A stretch of DNA of 40,110 bases from Rhodocyclaceae bacterium. Its GTDB lineage: Bacteria > Pseudomonadota > Gammaproteobacteria > Burkholderiales > UBA3065. A program made the position numbers and the translations under genes. The stretch covers positions 1-40,110 of the forward strand of contig VEQZ01000009.1 in the NCBI GenBank assembly GCA_018882975.1. The letters run 5' to 3'. The notes under the pieces are model-generated. The model saw nothing but the letters and a program-made list of their open reading frames with translations. It did not search any database and was not told where the DNA came from. This document shows positions 40,052 to 40,110 of the stretch, in pieces. Each line of letters begins with the position of its first letter. Within the stretch, counting starts at the first letter, position 1.

Positions 40052-40110
40052 TACCTCCGGGGGGAACTCTCCTCGCTCCCCTTCGCTTCGCTCAAAAGTC
40101 GCATCAGAGA
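40051..40110 (-). CDS. Possible 3' end of an upstream gene (partial, right edge)
   Basis: A minus-strand frame open from the window edge ends in TAG at 40053-40051, overlapping the pilF GTG by one base. The visible peptide is SLMRLLSEAKGSEESSPRR. I do not recognise it as the end of RlmN or another expected neighbour. The stop-start overlap resembles others in the window, but 19 codons are too few to be sure it is coding. Confidence 0.25.
   Translation of the reverse strand, partial: SLMRLLSEAKGSEESSPRR

Overview
The window is a dense, GC-rich (roughly two-thirds G+C by eye) bacterial chromosome segment made almost entirely of housekeeping genes. It most resembles a betaproteobacterium. The best evidence is the continuous block ispG-hisS-yfgM-bamB-der-hfq-hflX-hflK-hflC-hisZ-purA; the join of bamB-der to hfq-hflX is, from memory, typical of Betaproteobacteria and not of Pseudomonas-type Gammaproteobacteria. 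Supporting signs are smc-zipA-ligA, a short one-domain QueF, the LigA segment with RSIRTETDT, and Der with NKAE in its first G domain. I cannot name a genus. Three genes often seen in these neighbourhoods are absent: priB between rpsF and rpsR, a rodZ-like gene between pilF and ispG, and a Rieske-protein gene between the HAD gene and sppA.

Layout. 1-4730: rne (5' part only, minus strand, long leader) is divergent from rluC, a HAD phosphatase and sppA (plus). 4834-15274, all minus: smc, zipA and ligA; hpt, a methylthioinosine phosphorylase and def; then an SPFH protein and its NfeD partner. 15468-17271, plus: queF and a phosphomannomutase/phosphoglucomutase. 17343-21669, minus: cysC, ugd, galU and dnaB. 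With the mutase, ugd and galU form a hexose-phosphate to UDP-glucose to UDP-glucuronate route that could supply surface polysaccharide. 21670-22275 has no confident gene but holds what may be a broken small gene. 22276-22440: a tRNA-Leu(CAG) with its own promoter and terminator (minus). 22439-26981, plus: rnr, rlmB, rpsF, rpsR and rplI, ending in a strong terminator. 27268-40051, minus: pilF, ispG, hisS, yfgM, bamB, der, hfq, hflX, hflK, hflC, hisZ and purA.

How the genes work together. The main themes are RNA turnover and modification (RNase E, RNase R, Hfq, RluC, RlmB, tRNA-Leu), translation (S6, S18, L9, HisRS, peptide deformylase, Der, HflX), chromosome and division functions (SMC, LigA, DnaB, ZipA), envelope quality control (SppA, SPFH/NfeD, HflKC, BamB, YfgM, PilF) and purine metabolism (PurA, Hpt, methylthioinosine phosphorylase). 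Many neighbours overlap as TGATG, GTGA or ATGA, so translational coupling is common. Several starts are GTG or TTG, and hflX may start at CTG.

I found no mobile element, CRISPR array, prophage, defence island or clear new multi-gene system. The points most worth checking are a possible CTG start for hflX, a short HisZ, the structured rne and rpsF leaders, a 14-bp inverted repeat between rplI and purA, the frame-broken ORF beside tRNA-Leu, and the missing priB and rodZ.
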